From CAYMMX01 sp964391675 (GTDB taxonomy: Bacteria > Cyanobacteriota > Vampirovibrionia > Gastranaerophilales > Gastranaerophilaceae): 64,000 nt of DNA. Position 1 is the stretch's first letter, and every line of letters begins with the position of its first letter. Shown one piece after another: positions 43,365 through 51,602 of this stretch. The DNA is taken from the NCBI GenBank assembly GCA_964391675.1, contig CAYMMX010000004.1, positions 1-64,000 on the forward strand. The letters run 5' to 3'. The position numbers and the translations under genes were made by a program. The notes below the pieces were generated by a model. It saw only the letters and a program-made list of their open reading frames with translations. It was not told the origin of the DNA and did no database searches.

Positions 43365-43811
43365 TTATTCTACATACATTAAGACTTGCCCGAATTCAAC
43401 CGGTTGTCCGTCTTCAACACAAATTTCTACAACCTTTCCACTGATATCCGATTCTATTTCGTTCATTAGTTTCATAGCTTCGATAATACAAACAACCTGA
43501 CCGGGAGTAACAGTAACTCCTACTTCTACAAAAGGTTTAGCATCAGGTGAAGGTGCTTTGTAAAAAGTACCAACCATTGGAGAAGTAATAGGTTTACCCT
43601 TTTTCTCTATTGGAGTACAAACAAAAGCATCTGCGCTACCAGGTGATGGTATTGTTGCTGATACTACGTTTTGAGCTGTTCCTGTGGCGGCAATAACTTC
43701 TTTTTCTTTTTTTAGAACTATTTCTTTTTCACCATTTTTTAATGATATTTCGGTTAATTCATTTTCATTTAGCAAATTCGCTAATTCTTGTATATAACTT
43801 TTTTCAAACAT
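43365..43811 (-). CDS. accB: Biotin carboxyl carrier protein
   Basis: About 148 residues. The C-terminal biotinyl domain contains VCIIEAMKLMNEIESDISGK with the biotinylated Lys; the middle is an Ala/Pro/Thr linker. The start is the ATG at 43811 with GAGGAT upstream; an in-frame TTG at 43844 would overlap efp and is rejected. Located 27 bases after efp. Confidence 0.97.
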   Translation of the reverse strand: MFEKSYIQELANLLNENELTEISLKNGEKEIVLKKEKEVIAATGTAQNVVSATIPSPGSADAFVCTPIEKKGKPITSPMVGTFYKAPSPDAKPFVEVGVTVTPGQVVCIIEAMKLMNEIESDISGKVVEICVEDGQPVEFGQVLMYVE

Positions 43812-43837
43812 TTTTTTATCCTCAATAATTTTTTCTA

Positions 43838-44395
43838 TTAACAACGATCAAGATATTCATTTGTTCTTGTATCAACCCTTATTTTATCACCATTGGATAT
43901 AAAGAAAGGTACATTAACAACAGCTCCTGTTTCTAGAGTAGCTCGTTTGGTTCCACCTTGAGCTGTATTTCCCTTTTCAGACGGTGGTGTGTCAACTACT
44001 TCAAGTTCTACTTGAAAAGGCATATCAACTCCAATAACTTTGCCATCGTGAAGCAGTATTGAAAGATTCATATTTTCTTTTAAATATTTTAAACCATCAC
44101 CTATTTGAGCTTCTGATAGTGAAATTTGCTCATAGCTTTCACTATCCATCATAACAAAATCGGCTCCTTCTTTATACAAATATTGCATGTCTCTTCTGTC
44201 TAACATTGCTTTGGCTACTTTTTCACCGGCTCTAAATGTTCTTTCAACCACTTGACCTGTTCCAACGTTTTTAAGCTTGGTTCTAACAAAAGCTGCACCC
44301 TTACCTGGTTTTACATGTAAAAACTCTATTACTGACCAAAGACCGTGATCTAATTCTAAAGTTAAACCTGTTTTTAAATCATTAACTGATATCAT
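43838..44395 (-). CDS. efp: Elongation factor P
   Basis: 185 residues, three beta-barrel domains. The loop FLHVKPGKGAAFVRTKLKN carries Lys32 at the site that is modified in many bacteria, and the C-terminus is GDKIRVDTRTNEYLDRC. It rescues ribosomes at polyproline. First gene of the efp-accB-accC unit; AGGAG lies upstream. No epmA/epmB-type genes in the window. Confidence 0.98.
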   Translation of the reverse strand: MISVNDLKTGLTLELDHGLWSVIEFLHVKPGKGAAFVRTKLKNVGTGQVVERTFRAGEKVAKAMLDRRDMQYLYKEGADFVMMDSESYEQISLSEAQIGDGLKYLKENMNLSILLHDGKVIGVDMPFQVELEVVDTPPSEKGNTAQGGTKRATLETGAVVNVPFFISNGDKIRVDTRTNEYLDRC

Positions 44396-44472
44396 TTTTT
44401 ACTCCTGTTATCTTACTCTGTTTTTTTGATATTACCATGAAAAATCTTATTTTCAAATTTCGTTTACAAAAC

Positions 44473-44501
44473 TTGCTTATATAGATTGATTGAAGTATTA
44501 T
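44473..44501 (+). promoter_or_regulatory. rsgA promoter, leaderless type
   Basis: TTGCTT (44473-44478), a 17-base spacer and TATTAT (44496-44501). The GTG start of rsgA follows 7 bases later. No Shine-Dalgarno. Confidence 0.5.
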
Positions 44502-44508
44502 TAAATAC

Positions 44509-45531
44509 GTGAGAGGGCAGATATTTAAAATACATTCGGACTTTTATTACGTAAATTTCAATAAAGAAATTTATGAGTGTAAAGTTAGAGAAGTTTTAAA
44601 AAAACAGAGGGAAAAAATATTTGTTGGAGACTTAGTCGATTTTGATATTATAAGTAATACCAAAAAGCATGGAGTTATTGAGAAGATAGTGCCAAGGAAA
44701 AATTTTCTGGCAAGACCAAGTGTTGCAAATGTAGAACAGGCTGTTATTATTTCCTCCATAAAAGAACCGGATTTAGACTTTGAACAATTAAACAGATATA
44801 TTTGTTTTGCAAAATATTATAATATTAAGACTAAGTTATGTTTTAACAAGAATGATTTATCAGAAGATGACAGTATAATTGAAAAAATATTTGAAATATA
44901 TGAACCCCTGGGGTTTGATATTGTTTTTACATCAGCTTTAGAAAAATTAGGAATTGAAGATTTTACTGAATTATTAGGCTCAAAATTAACTGTTTTTTGT
45001 GGGAATTCAGGCGTAGGAAAATCCAGTTTAATTAATTCAATAGCTCCTAATTTAAATATTAAAACAAAACAAGTTAGTGAAAAAACAAGCAGAGGCACTC
45101 ATACAACAAGGCACTGCGAAATTATTGAAATCAAGAATGCTAAAAAGAACATTAAGATAATTGATACTCCAGGGTTTAGTAACCTTAAATTTGACTTTAT
45201 TCTTCCTCATAAAGTTGATGAATTATTTGATGAAATTAAAAAATTTAAATCAGGATGTAAATTTAAGGATTGTCTTCATATTCAAGAAGAAGACTGTAAC
45301 GTCCTTGCTAATATTGAAAAAATTGATTTATCAAGATATCAGAGTTATATTTCTTTTGTCCAAGAGGCAAAAGAATATAAGGAAAAAATTAAATATCAGG
45401 GGACAAAAACTGAAACTACAAACAAAGAAACATTAAATAAAAAAGTTGTAAAAATTAGCGCAAAAAAACGAGAATTATCAAGAAAAAAGTTAAAACAGGT
45501 AATATATAAGGATTTAGATTATGTCGAATAA
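44509..45531 (+). CDS. rsgA: Ribosome small-subunit-dependent GTPase A
   Basis: 340 residues with the circularly permuted GTPase order G4-G5-G1-G2-G3: CFNKNDL, FTSALEKLG, GNSGVGKSSLINSI, TSRGTHTTRH and IDTPGFSN, after an OB-fold N-terminus (about 1-65). The C-terminal zinc site is CKFKDCLHIQEEDCNV. It acts in late 30S maturation. GTG start. It overlaps ispA by 11 bases, forming an rsgA-ispA-PAP2-like transcript. Confidence 0.96.
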   Translation: MRGQIFKIHSDFYYVNFNKEIYECKVREVLKKQREKIFVGDLVDFDIISNTKKHGVIEKIVPRKNFLARPSVANVEQAVIISSIKEPDLDFEQLNRYICFAKYYNIKTKLCFNKNDLSEDDSIIEKIFEIYEPLGFDIVFTSALEKLGIEDFTELLGSKLTVFCGNSGVGKSSLINSIAPNLNIKTKQVSEKTSRGTHTTRHCEIIEIKNAKKNIKIIDTPGFSNLKFDFILPHKVDELFDEIKKFKSGCKFKDCLHIQEEDCNVLANIEKIDLSRYQSYISFVQEAKEYKEKIKYQGTKTETTNKETLNKKVVKISAKKRELSRKKLKQVIYKDLDYVE

Positions 45532-46399
45532 TTCAATGCAAGATTACATAAATCTTATTGACAAAAATTTAGATAATTTTTTAGAAGTAAATTACCCGGA
45601 AGCAATATTTGAATCGATGAGGTATAGTGTTTTGTCAGGAGGGAAAAGACTTCGTCCGATTTTATGCCTTGAGGCTTGTAACGTTTATGGTGGAAAAATT
45701 GAAGAAGCTATTCCAACGGCTTGTGCTATAGAGATGTTGCATGCCCAAAGTCTAATTCACGATGATTTGCCTTGTATGGATAATGATGATTACCGAAGAG
45801 GTAAACCTACAAATCATAAAGTTTTTGGTGAAGCTGTTGCTGTATTGGCAGGTGATGCCCTTATAAGTTTTGCTCCTCAACTAATAATTCAAAAATCAAA
45901 AAATCTTTCGAGCAAAAAGAAATTAAAACTTATAGAAGAATATTGTGTTGCTGCTGGTTCCTATGGTCTTATTGCAGGACAGATTGTTGATATTGAATCT
46001 GAAGGGAAAAAAATTTCGCCTGAAACTTTAGAATTTATTCATACTCATAAAACTGCCGATTTATTTAAGCTCTCTTTAAAATCAGGTGCAATTATTGCAG
46101 GTGCGGATGATTATCAAATTTCGGCAATGAATAGATTAGGACAAAAGCTAGGTTTTGCTTTTCAGATTTGTGATGATATTTTAGATGAAACCTCATCTTT
46201 TGAGAAATTGGGTAAAACATTAGGTAAGGATAAAAAGTCGGGTAAACAAACTTTTACTGCCAGCTTTGGTATAGAAAAAGCAAGACAGGAAGTGATTTGC
46301 CTTTTAGATGATGCCTGTGATATAATGACTGAACAAAAAATAAATTCTAATATTTTCAGTGAAATTATTAGTGGAATAAAAGAAAGGGCGTTTTCCTAA
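45521..46399 (+). CDS. ispA: Polyprenyl diphosphate synthase (farnesyl/geranylgeranyl type)
   Basis: 292 residues, an all-helical prenyltransferase. The first Asp-rich motif is LIHDDLPCMDNDDYRRGKPT, the second is FQICDDILDE. GGKRLRPILCLEA is the early signature. It makes FPP or GGPP from IPP/DMAPP, giving precursors for undecaprenyl phosphate and quinones. Product length cannot be fixed from sequence alone. Followed immediately by the PAP2-like gene. Confidence 0.94.
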   Translation: MSNNSMQDYINLIDKNLDNFLEVNYPEAIFESMRYSVLSGGKRLRPILCLEACNVYGGKIEEAIPTACAIEMLHAQSLIHDDLPCMDNDDYRRGKPTNHKVFGEAVAVLAGDALISFAPQLIIQKSKNLSSKKKLKLIEEYCVAAGSYGLIAGQIVDIESEGKKISPETLEFIHTHKTADLFKLSLKSGAIIAGADDYQISAMNRLGQKLGFAFQICDDILDETSSFEKLGKTLGKDKKSGKQTFTASFGIEKARQEVICLLDDACDIMTEQKINSNIFSEIISGIKERAFS

Positions 46400-46867
46400 G
46401 TGTTAGTAAAATCAGATATTTTAAATACCGGTTACGAAGTCTTATTTATAGGTATATCCGGGGCCTTTATAGCTCAAGTGTTAAAGTTTGTTTTACATTT
46501 GATTGTCAAGAAAAAAGTTGATTTTAAACTTTTTACAACGACCGGAGGCATGCCAAGTTCTCATTCGGCAGGTGTTGTAGGCATTGCTACTTCTGTTGGT
46601 ATAATTACCGGCTTTAGTTCTGTTGAATTTGCAATTGCAATGGGATATGCTCTTGTTGTTATGTATGATGCTGCTGGTTTAAGACGAGCTTCGGGTAAAA
46701 TGGCAGCTTGTCTAAATAGAATTATGGACGATTTTTATAAACATGATGTTCAATCAGTTGGCGGAAAATTAAAAGAACTTTTGGGACATACTCCTGTTGA
46801 GGTTTTTGCAGGTGCCGCACTGAGTGTTTTTTATGCTTATTTAATCCATTTTTATTTGTTAAGGTAA
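46400..46867 (+). CDS. Divergent PAP2-family (DUF212) membrane protein
   Basis: 155 residues, membrane-bound. GGMPSSHSAGVVGIATSVGI is the PAP2-like phosphatase signature, with YDAAGLRRASGKMAACLNRI and LLGHTPVEVFAGAALS matching the DUF212 group that is common in plants and cyanobacteria. Starts at GTG directly after the ispA stop (TAAGTG). It may be a lipid or prenyl phosphate phosphatase; unproven. Confidence 0.9.
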   Translation: MLVKSDILNTGYEVLFIGISGAFIAQVLKFVLHLIVKKKVDFKLFTTTGGMPSSHSAGVVGIATSVGIITGFSSVEFAIAMGYALVVMYDAAGLRRASGKMAACLNRIMDDFYKHDVQSVGGKLKELLGHTPVEVFAGAALSVFYAYLIHFYLLR

Positions 46868-46943
46868 AATTTATTTACAATATAGTTAATTTTGTATTCT
46901 TTGATGCTAAAATGTCTATTAGGGATAATATTGAGGTTCTATA

Positions 46944-48905
46944 GTGATTAGTATCATTAGTCGAAAATATTTTTATTTAGTTATTATTTTGATTTTATCA
47001 GTGTGTTCGCAATCTGTTTTTTCAAATGATGCTTTTCAAAATAATTTATTAAAAACAGATATTAGTAAGAATTCAATTGGTGGTGTTAAGGTAACATTAT
47101 ATACCAGTAAACCTTATAAAGATTCAGTTTATGCTAATAAAAAAAATGATTACGAATATGTTATATATATGCCGGAAACAGCAAATTCTTTAACTGCTAA
47201 ACCTGTTGTAACTCCTGCTTCTGATGTTATTAAAAATATTGATGTTAAAACACAGCAATATGCCAACAATATTAAAGGATATACAAAAATTACTATTTCG
47301 ACAACAAAACCTATTGAAATAGTCCCACAAGTTCAAACTCTAAATTCTTCTGTAATTAGCGAAAGTGATTATAGCGAACTTCTTTCTCAAAAATTGAAAA
47401 AGCAGTCAAAAACATTAACAAAAAATGATGTTAGTAAGACAATTTATCCAAAAAAAATAATTAATAGAGATAGTAAGGAACTAGGTAGAACGGCTTTAGT
47501 TAATTCAAAATTATCGCAAAAATCTAAAGTTGCAAGGAATTCAAGAATTAAGCAAGAAATTTCTTCAAAATCACTCAGTTATTCAAAAAATATTAAAAAC
47601 AGTTCAAAAAAACTTGAAAAAGATTATAAGCAAGAGCCACAAGCAGAAAGTAAAATTAAAGAAAAGACAATTACAGATGAAAGAATTAACAGTGAACATA
47701 AATTAGCTGAAAATGTTAATAACCAAGCTTCTCCAGAAAACACACAATCACAGCAAGATAATATAAGTACTTCTGAGGCACAAATTGAAAAGCCAACTGA
47801 AAATATTGTAACAGAACAAGCAGTAAAAACTAATGTCAGAAAAAGAGTATATATAAAAAATTTATTAATTGCTTATGTTCCTTTTTTAACAGAGTCAAGA
47901 TTACATAATGCAAAAATTATATTTAAAGATAATTTTTATTATATTCTTGCTATTGGTGCAATCAGTTTTATAATTTTGCTTTTAATTGCAAGAAAAATGT
48001 TTATTGCTATAAAAAACAAGCGCAAAAAATTTTCTAAAAGTGCTGATTTAAGCATAACTGGTGCGGAAGGTTTTAGTGAAGAAAAACCGGATGATACAAA
48101 TTGGAAAGAAAAATTACAAATGGATTCTGATTCTGAAATACAAGCTCAAGCTAATGTTGATAATAGTATAGAAATTAAACCTATACAGAAGAATGAACAA
48201 TTAGATGAATTATTTAGTCAGGATAATAAATCAGATATTAATATTGAAGAACAAGAACCGGATATTAGTCCCAAAAGTGTTTCTCAAGCCAATATAGAAT
48301 CATTAGATTCTACAGATTTAAATTTAGTTGATCAAACTAATATTGAACAAGATGAAAATTCATCCTTTGATGAAATAATGGGATCAGAGTCGTTTAATTC
48401 TTTCAGTGAGGAAGATATTTCAATAGATGAAATTTTTGGAGACGATGAAGATTCACAAAAACCTTTTTTGGAAGAAGATATCAAACAAGATGTAAGAACT
48501 GATATGTACCCAATGAACCAAATCAGAGAGGATGTTCAATTCCCGGTTTATGATGTTAATGAATACGATTTAGACAATCTAGTTAAGGATAAATCTGATA
48601 TATCAGATTTAGAAACAAGTATGGAGCAAAAAAATCCTGAAGATGAGGTTGTAAAATCAGAATTTATCATTGGTGACGGAAAAGGTTTTTATTTAGTTGA
48701 TTTTGAAGATAATACGGTTTTAGTTGGACAAATTAAAGATGAAATATTTATACTAAAACGGTTTGACAAAAAAATTGACGAAAGACTCCAAGCAAGATTA
48801 AACGAAAAAAAAGGAAATTCTTCAAGTTATATGACTAAGGTAGGTAATTACAAAGCCCTTGTCGAAGTTACTCCACAAAATATGAACTTATTGATTGAAT
48901 TATGA
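46944..48905 (+). CDS. Large membrane-anchored protein, AMIN-like N-terminus
   Basis: 653 residues. Signal peptide (YLVIILILSVCSQSVFS), a beta-rich domain at about 40-125 (GGVKVTLYTSKPYKDSVYAN, YTKITISTTKPIEIVP) that resembles AMIN/pilus-secretin N-domains, a Lys/Ser-rich stretch to about 300, one membrane segment (about 332-352, YYILAIGAISFIILLLIA), then an acidic, low-complexity cytoplasmic region with Asp/Glu-rich repeats, and a small beta-domain at the C-terminus (GDGKGFYLVDFEDNTVLVGQ). The topology recalls FimV-like pilus scaffolds. GTG start with GAGG upstream. Its stop overlaps the next start (TATGATAA). Confidence 0.65.
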   Translation: MISIISRKYFYLVIILILSVCSQSVFSNDAFQNNLLKTDISKNSIGGVKVTLYTSKPYKDSVYANKKNDYEYVIYMPETANSLTAKPVVTPASDVIKNIDVKTQQYANNIKGYTKITISTTKPIEIVPQVQTLNSSVISESDYSELLSQKLKKQSKTLTKNDVSKTIYPKKIINRDSKELGRTALVNSKLSQKSKVARNSRIKQEISSKSLSYSKNIKNSSKKLEKDYKQEPQAESKIKEKTITDERINSEHKLAENVNNQASPENTQSQQDNISTSEAQIEKPTENIVTEQAVKTNVRKRVYIKNLLIAYVPFLTESRLHNAKIIFKDNFYYILAIGAISFIILLLIARKMFIAIKNKRKKFSKSADLSITGAEGFSEEKPDDTNWKEKLQMDSDSEIQAQANVDNSIEIKPIQKNEQLDELFSQDNKSDINIEEQEPDISPKSVSQANIESLDSTDLNLVDQTNIEQDENSSFDEIMGSESFNSFSEEDISIDEIFGDDEDSQKPFLEEDIKQDVRTDMYPMNQIREDVQFPVYDVNEYDLDNLVKDKSDISDLETSMEQKNPEDEVVKSEFIIGDGKGFYLVDFEDNTVLVGQIKDEIFILKRFDKKIDERLQARLNEKKGNSSSYMTKVGNYKALVEVTPQNMNLLIEL

Positions 48906-50128
48906 TAATAAAAAACTCAAAAATAATCTTTTTTTTAATTATTTTCATTCTGTTAATTTTTTATGTTAATTTTTTCCAAAATAAAAATAATTTAGATAAT
49001 AGCATTAAAACCATACAATTCTCAAGTTGGGGGTCTCAGTCTGAAGTAGAGATTATAAAACCTATATTAAATGAATTTGAAAAGAAAAATCCTGATATTA
49101 AAATAGAATTTATCCATATACCTCAAAATTATTTTCAGAAAATACATTTACTGTTTGCATCAAACTTAGCTCCGGATGTTATTTTTATAAATAATTTGTA
49201 TTTGCCGGTGTATGCCAACGCAGGATTACTGAAACCTTTTAATATAAATCTTAAATCTGATATAAATTTTTCTGATTTTTTTGAGAAATCAGTTCAGGCT
49301 CTCTCTTTTAATGATGAAATCTATGCAGTTCCAAGAGATGTTTCTAATTTAGTTATTTATTATAATAAGGATTTATTTAATAAATATAATGTTAAATTAC
49401 CAAATAAGTACTGGACTTTTAGTGATTTATTAAATATATCTAAAAAACTCACTATAGATACAAATGGTGATGGAAAAACGGATATTTGGGGTATTAGCTT
49501 TGAAGATACACCTGCATTATTTTATTTGCCGTATTTAATGAGTGAAGGCGGTGGAATTTTATCTGATGATTCAAAAACATTAATTTTTAATAGCGATAAA
49601 AGTCAAAAAGGACTCAAATTTTATTCTAATTTAAGAAATAAATATCATGTAGCTCCTACAAAAGCTGAAAGTGCAAGTGAAACAATGGCTCAATTATTTT
49701 TGCAGGAAAAACTTGCAATGCATCTTTCAGGGCGTTGGCTTGTACCTAAATATAAATCGGATGCAAGCTTTGACTGGGGTGTAATTACATTCCCCTCCGG
49801 TGAGGCAGGCAGTGTTGTTCCATTGGATGCTTCGGGTTGGGCAATTTCTAAAAATTCAAAAAACATTTCTGAAGCTGTTAAGTTGGTTGAATTTTTATCA
49901 TCAAAGGAATCTATTGAAAAATTGTGCAAGAGTGGATTAATTGTTCCGGCAAGGAAAGATGTTGCAAAAGGCATTTTTATGCAATCTAATCATAATTCTT
50001 TTAATAATAAGGCATTTTTAGATGCTATTCAAAAGTCTAAACCCACGCCAGTATCTATTGATTACAATCAAATTTTAGATAATCTTGAAAATAAGACTGA
50101 TTATATATTTAACTCAGTATCAAACTAA
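48902..50128 (+). CDS. Extracellular solute-binding protein, family 1
   Basis: 408 residues with the sugar-type SBP fold: IQFSSWGSQSEVEIIKPILN, LLFASNLAPDVIFINNLY, YAVPRDVSNLVIYYNKDLF, GRWLVPKYKSDASFDWGVI and late DASGWAISKNSKNISEAVKL. The N-terminus has a hydrophobic segment (IIFFLIIFILLIFYVNFF) without a lipobox Cys or clear cleavage site, so it may stay as a membrane anchor. The start overlaps the upstream AMIN-like gene (ATGA), and no permease or ATPase genes accompany it. Confidence 0.85.
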   Translation: MIIKNSKIIFFLIIFILLIFYVNFFQNKNNLDNSIKTIQFSSWGSQSEVEIIKPILNEFEKKNPDIKIEFIHIPQNYFQKIHLLFASNLAPDVIFINNLYLPVYANAGLLKPFNINLKSDINFSDFFEKSVQALSFNDEIYAVPRDVSNLVIYYNKDLFNKYNVKLPNKYWTFSDLLNISKKLTIDTNGDGKTDIWGISFEDTPALFYLPYLMSEGGGILSDDSKTLIFNSDKSQKGLKFYSNLRNKYHVAPTKAESASETMAQLFLQEKLAMHLSGRWLVPKYKSDASFDWGVITFPSGEAGSVVPLDASGWAISKNSKNISEAVKLVEFLSSKESIEKLCKSGLIVPARKDVAKGIFMQSNHNSFNNKAFLDAIQKSKPTPVSIDYNQILDNLENKTDYIFNSVSN

Positions 50129-51229
50129 AACCGGGATTTTTAATCTAGATAAATCTATTTTGATTTTTCCATTGGACTCTTCTTCCAAAGTTTTAGCTAC
50201 TTTTGGTATTTCTATACTATAGTCTTCCAATCCCCCTTTATTGACTATTTCAATTAAATAATTGAAATAGTTTTGAACATTTACTATCATTTCAGGATGT
50301 TCTTTAATCCATTCGTTTAAGGGAATATTTCCTTTTTCGTTATTACAGTCTTTGCATTCCAATATTAAATTTTTCATGCTATCTGTTCCATTTTCTCCTT
50401 CTATTGGAGATTTTGGAATTATATGTTCTATTGTTGATGAAGCACTTGAAACAAGTCTGGTTATTGTTTCTTGAGGTTCTCTTTTTGAGTATTTAACTAT
50501 AAATGCATTTAAATCATTTCTTGATGAACTTAAGTCCAATGATGCTTCATTTATTTCTTCTCTTATCCTTGCGTAAGAAATCTTTTCTGAATATTTTTGA
50601 ATATTTTTTATGAAATCTTTTCTTTTAAATGATGTAGTTACTTTTCCATTTTTGTTTGTAACTGTAATTCGGGCTTCTTTTAAATATTTTTTTAAATCAT
50701 TAATTTCATTTTTCGGTAAACCTTTACATAGGTTTTCAATTCTGTTAAATACAGTGAATTGGCTTATATTCAATTTTTGCAGACTATCTTTTTGTAGTTC
50801 GTTGAGTATTTGTTGAACATTTTTATCGGGATTCTTTTTTGAGACATTTTCAATAATGTTAAAACATGCCCGTTCTATTTTATGAAGTTTATCTTTATAT
50901 GGTTCTAAAAACTCTACTACTTCTTTCGCTTTTATAGGTATATTACCTTTATTTTCAATAAAAATTCTCATGAATTCTTTTGCAGGAATCATGGTTGAAC
51001 CGCAGCATGGGCATGGCATGTCTTGAAATTTTAAAGAATGCAAATTAATTTTATAATATCCTTTAAAATTAGGTAAAGAAGATATAATGTAATTATACGG
51101 AACTTGTGTTTTATCGTTTTGATAAGGACAAGACGTTAAACTACTTGCAGCAGAGTCATTTTTCTGATGCACTTTTGTACTTGAAGTTACACGATTCGAG
51201 TTGCTTAGACTCACTAAACTAACTTTCAT
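50120..51229 (-). CDS. HNH endonuclease-like protein with NFKG motif
   Basis: About 369 residues. The C-terminal part has STIEHIIPKSPIEGENGTDS then NLILECKDCNNEKGNIPLNE, the H-N-H order with a zinc-binding CxxC; a second pair (MPCPCCG) lies near residue 74. The N-terminal about 55 residues are Ser/Asn-rich, ending in SLPNFKGYYKIN. No signal peptide. I start it at the ATG at 51229; a TATAAT at 51237-51242 lies 7 bases upstream, so a GTG at 51247 is excluded. No restriction-modification partner nearby. Could be a DNA-degrading effector. Confidence 0.7.
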   Translation of the reverse strand: MKVSLVSLSNSNRVTSSTKVHQKNDSAASSLTSCPYQNDKTQVPYNYIISSLPNFKGYYKINLHSLKFQDMPCPCCGSTMIPAKEFMRIFIENKGNIPIKAKEVVEFLEPYKDKLHKIERACFNIIENVSKKNPDKNVQQILNELQKDSLQKLNISQFTVFNRIENLCKGLPKNEINDLKKYLKEARITVTNKNGKVTTSFKRKDFIKNIQKYSEKISYARIREEINEASLDLSSSRNDLNAFIVKYSKREPQETITRLVSSASSTIEHIIPKSPIEGENGTDSMKNLILECKDCNNEKGNIPLNEWIKEHPEMIVNVQNYFNYLIEIVNKGGLEDYSIEIPKVAKTLEEESNGKIKIDLSRLKIPVLV

Positions 51230-51236
51230 AGTTATA

Positions 51237-51242
51237 ATTATA
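51237..51242 (-). promoter_or_regulatory. -10 box of the HNH gene, leaderless spacing
   Basis: TATAAT on the minus strand, 7 bases before the ATG at 51229. No good -35 box at 16-18 bases. Confidence 0.4.
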
Positions 51243-51295
51243 ACCACTCAAGGTAAATTTTTGCTACATGTGTAGAAAAAATTTACAAAATATAA

Positions 51296-51565
51296 TAAAA
51301 AGCCGTGCCACTGCCTATCGACAAATGTAAATAAGACATCGGGAAAATGTTACCTATCTTTTAAATAAATAATACCCATAAGTTATGCCTTAGTGCTGCT
51401 ATGTTCCCATCCTGACACGGTTCGGCAGCTTATGCCATTATAATTTAAAATGTCAACAATAACATATCCTTTTGCCAAACTCACAAAGGCCTCACAGCAG
51501 GCTCTGCACCTCGCATAAGCGTTCGAGTCAAGAGATCCGCAAAGTCCCCGTGGAGCACGGCAAAA
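51296..51565 (-). ncRNA. ffs: Signal recognition particle RNA, large (Alu-containing) form
   Basis: About 266 bases. On the minus strand the domain IV signature runs CCGAACCGTGTCAGGATGGG followed by AACATAGCAGCACTAAGGCA, matching the GTCAGG ... GNAA-type loop ... AGCAGC core. The 5' end (TTTTGCCGTGCTCCACGGGG) pairs with the 3' end (GCAGTGGCACGGCTTTTT), the closing helix of the Bacillus-type long SRP RNA, including the Alu-like 5' part. A T-run at 51296-51300 acts as terminator. It binds Ffh for membrane targeting. It fills the only gene-poor stretch over 300 bases. Ends are approximate. Confidence 0.9.
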
Positions 51566-51602
51566 CAAGTTTAACACAAAGAATGTTTTTTTTAAATAGG
51601 TT

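Noticed and set aside
51383..51577. 64-residue minus-strand ORF, Cys/Arg-rich
   Set aside because: It lies wholly inside the SRP RNA, which shows the conserved domain IV and paired ends; the ORF has no ribosome site.
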